From a virus, in IMG/VR virus record IMGVR_UViG_3300046002_000117, positions 1 through 23,615 of that record: a DNA stretch of 23,615 nucleotides. The stretch is one strand, 5' to 3'. Under the pieces are notes generated by a model that was not told the origin of the DNA, searched no databases, and saw only the letters and a list, made by a program, of their open reading frames with translations. Each line of letters opens with the position of its first letter. Position 1 is the first letter of the stretch. This document shows positions 23,600-23,615 of the stretch, piece by piece. Position numbers and translations under genes: made by a program.

Positions 23600-23615
23600 G
23601 CATGCACACGTTTGT

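Overview
The window is a continuous late structural module of a tailed, long-tailed (siphovirus-type, HK97-like) double-stranded DNA bacteriophage or prophage. Every credible gene lies on the minus strand, so the map reads from high to low coordinates. There are no rRNA or tRNA genes, insertion sequences, CRISPR arrays, integrase, lysis or replication genes in view. Shine-Dalgarno sites of the AGGA/GAGG type and tail proteins of proteobacterial-phage style suggest a Gram-negative host, but the host cannot be named from this window. Collagen-like and LamG-like fibre proteins are typical of phages from aquatic metagenomes (inference).

Layout in transcription order. Packaging: small terminase (23544-23074) and large terminase (23077-21407). 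Head: portal (21376-19976), a small overprinted ORF ending in an AT-hook-like motif (19976-19761), S78 prohead protease (19846-19058), major capsid protein (19044-17701), a UUCG-tetraloop terminator (17695-17671), and a second, shorter capsid-protein paralogue (17649-16633). Neck: gp6-like connector, head-closure protein and tail terminator (16618-15192). Tail tube and assembly: tube protein, two small unknown ORFs, an HK97-gp10-like protein in an unusual position, the chaperone pair G and G-T joined by a predicted -1 frameshift (13677-12833), and the tape measure (12840-10831). Tail tip: Dit-like protein, lambda gpL-like protein, a GNAT acetyltransferase and a gpJ-like central tip protein (10834-5870). 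Adsorption: a small beta-rich protein, a GPT-type collagen-like fibre, a beta-sandwich protein, a triple LamG lectin-like protein, a tail-fibre-chaperone-like protein, and the 5' part of a family 2 glycosyltransferase that runs off the window (5799-1).

Genes are packed with ATGA/TGATG overlaps or gaps of a few bases, so this looks like one long late operon with translational coupling. The most notable points are: two tandem capsid-fold genes separated by an intrinsic terminator, the second lacking the scaffolding delta domain; a complete frameshift cassette (GGGAAAC, stop codon, 9-nt spacer, perfect 9-bp stem) between the tail chaperone genes; an AT-hook tail encoded in a frame overlapping the protease N-terminus; and a Gly-Pro-Thr collagen fibre followed a few genes later by a glycosyltransferase. 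No whole new defence or enzymatic system was found.
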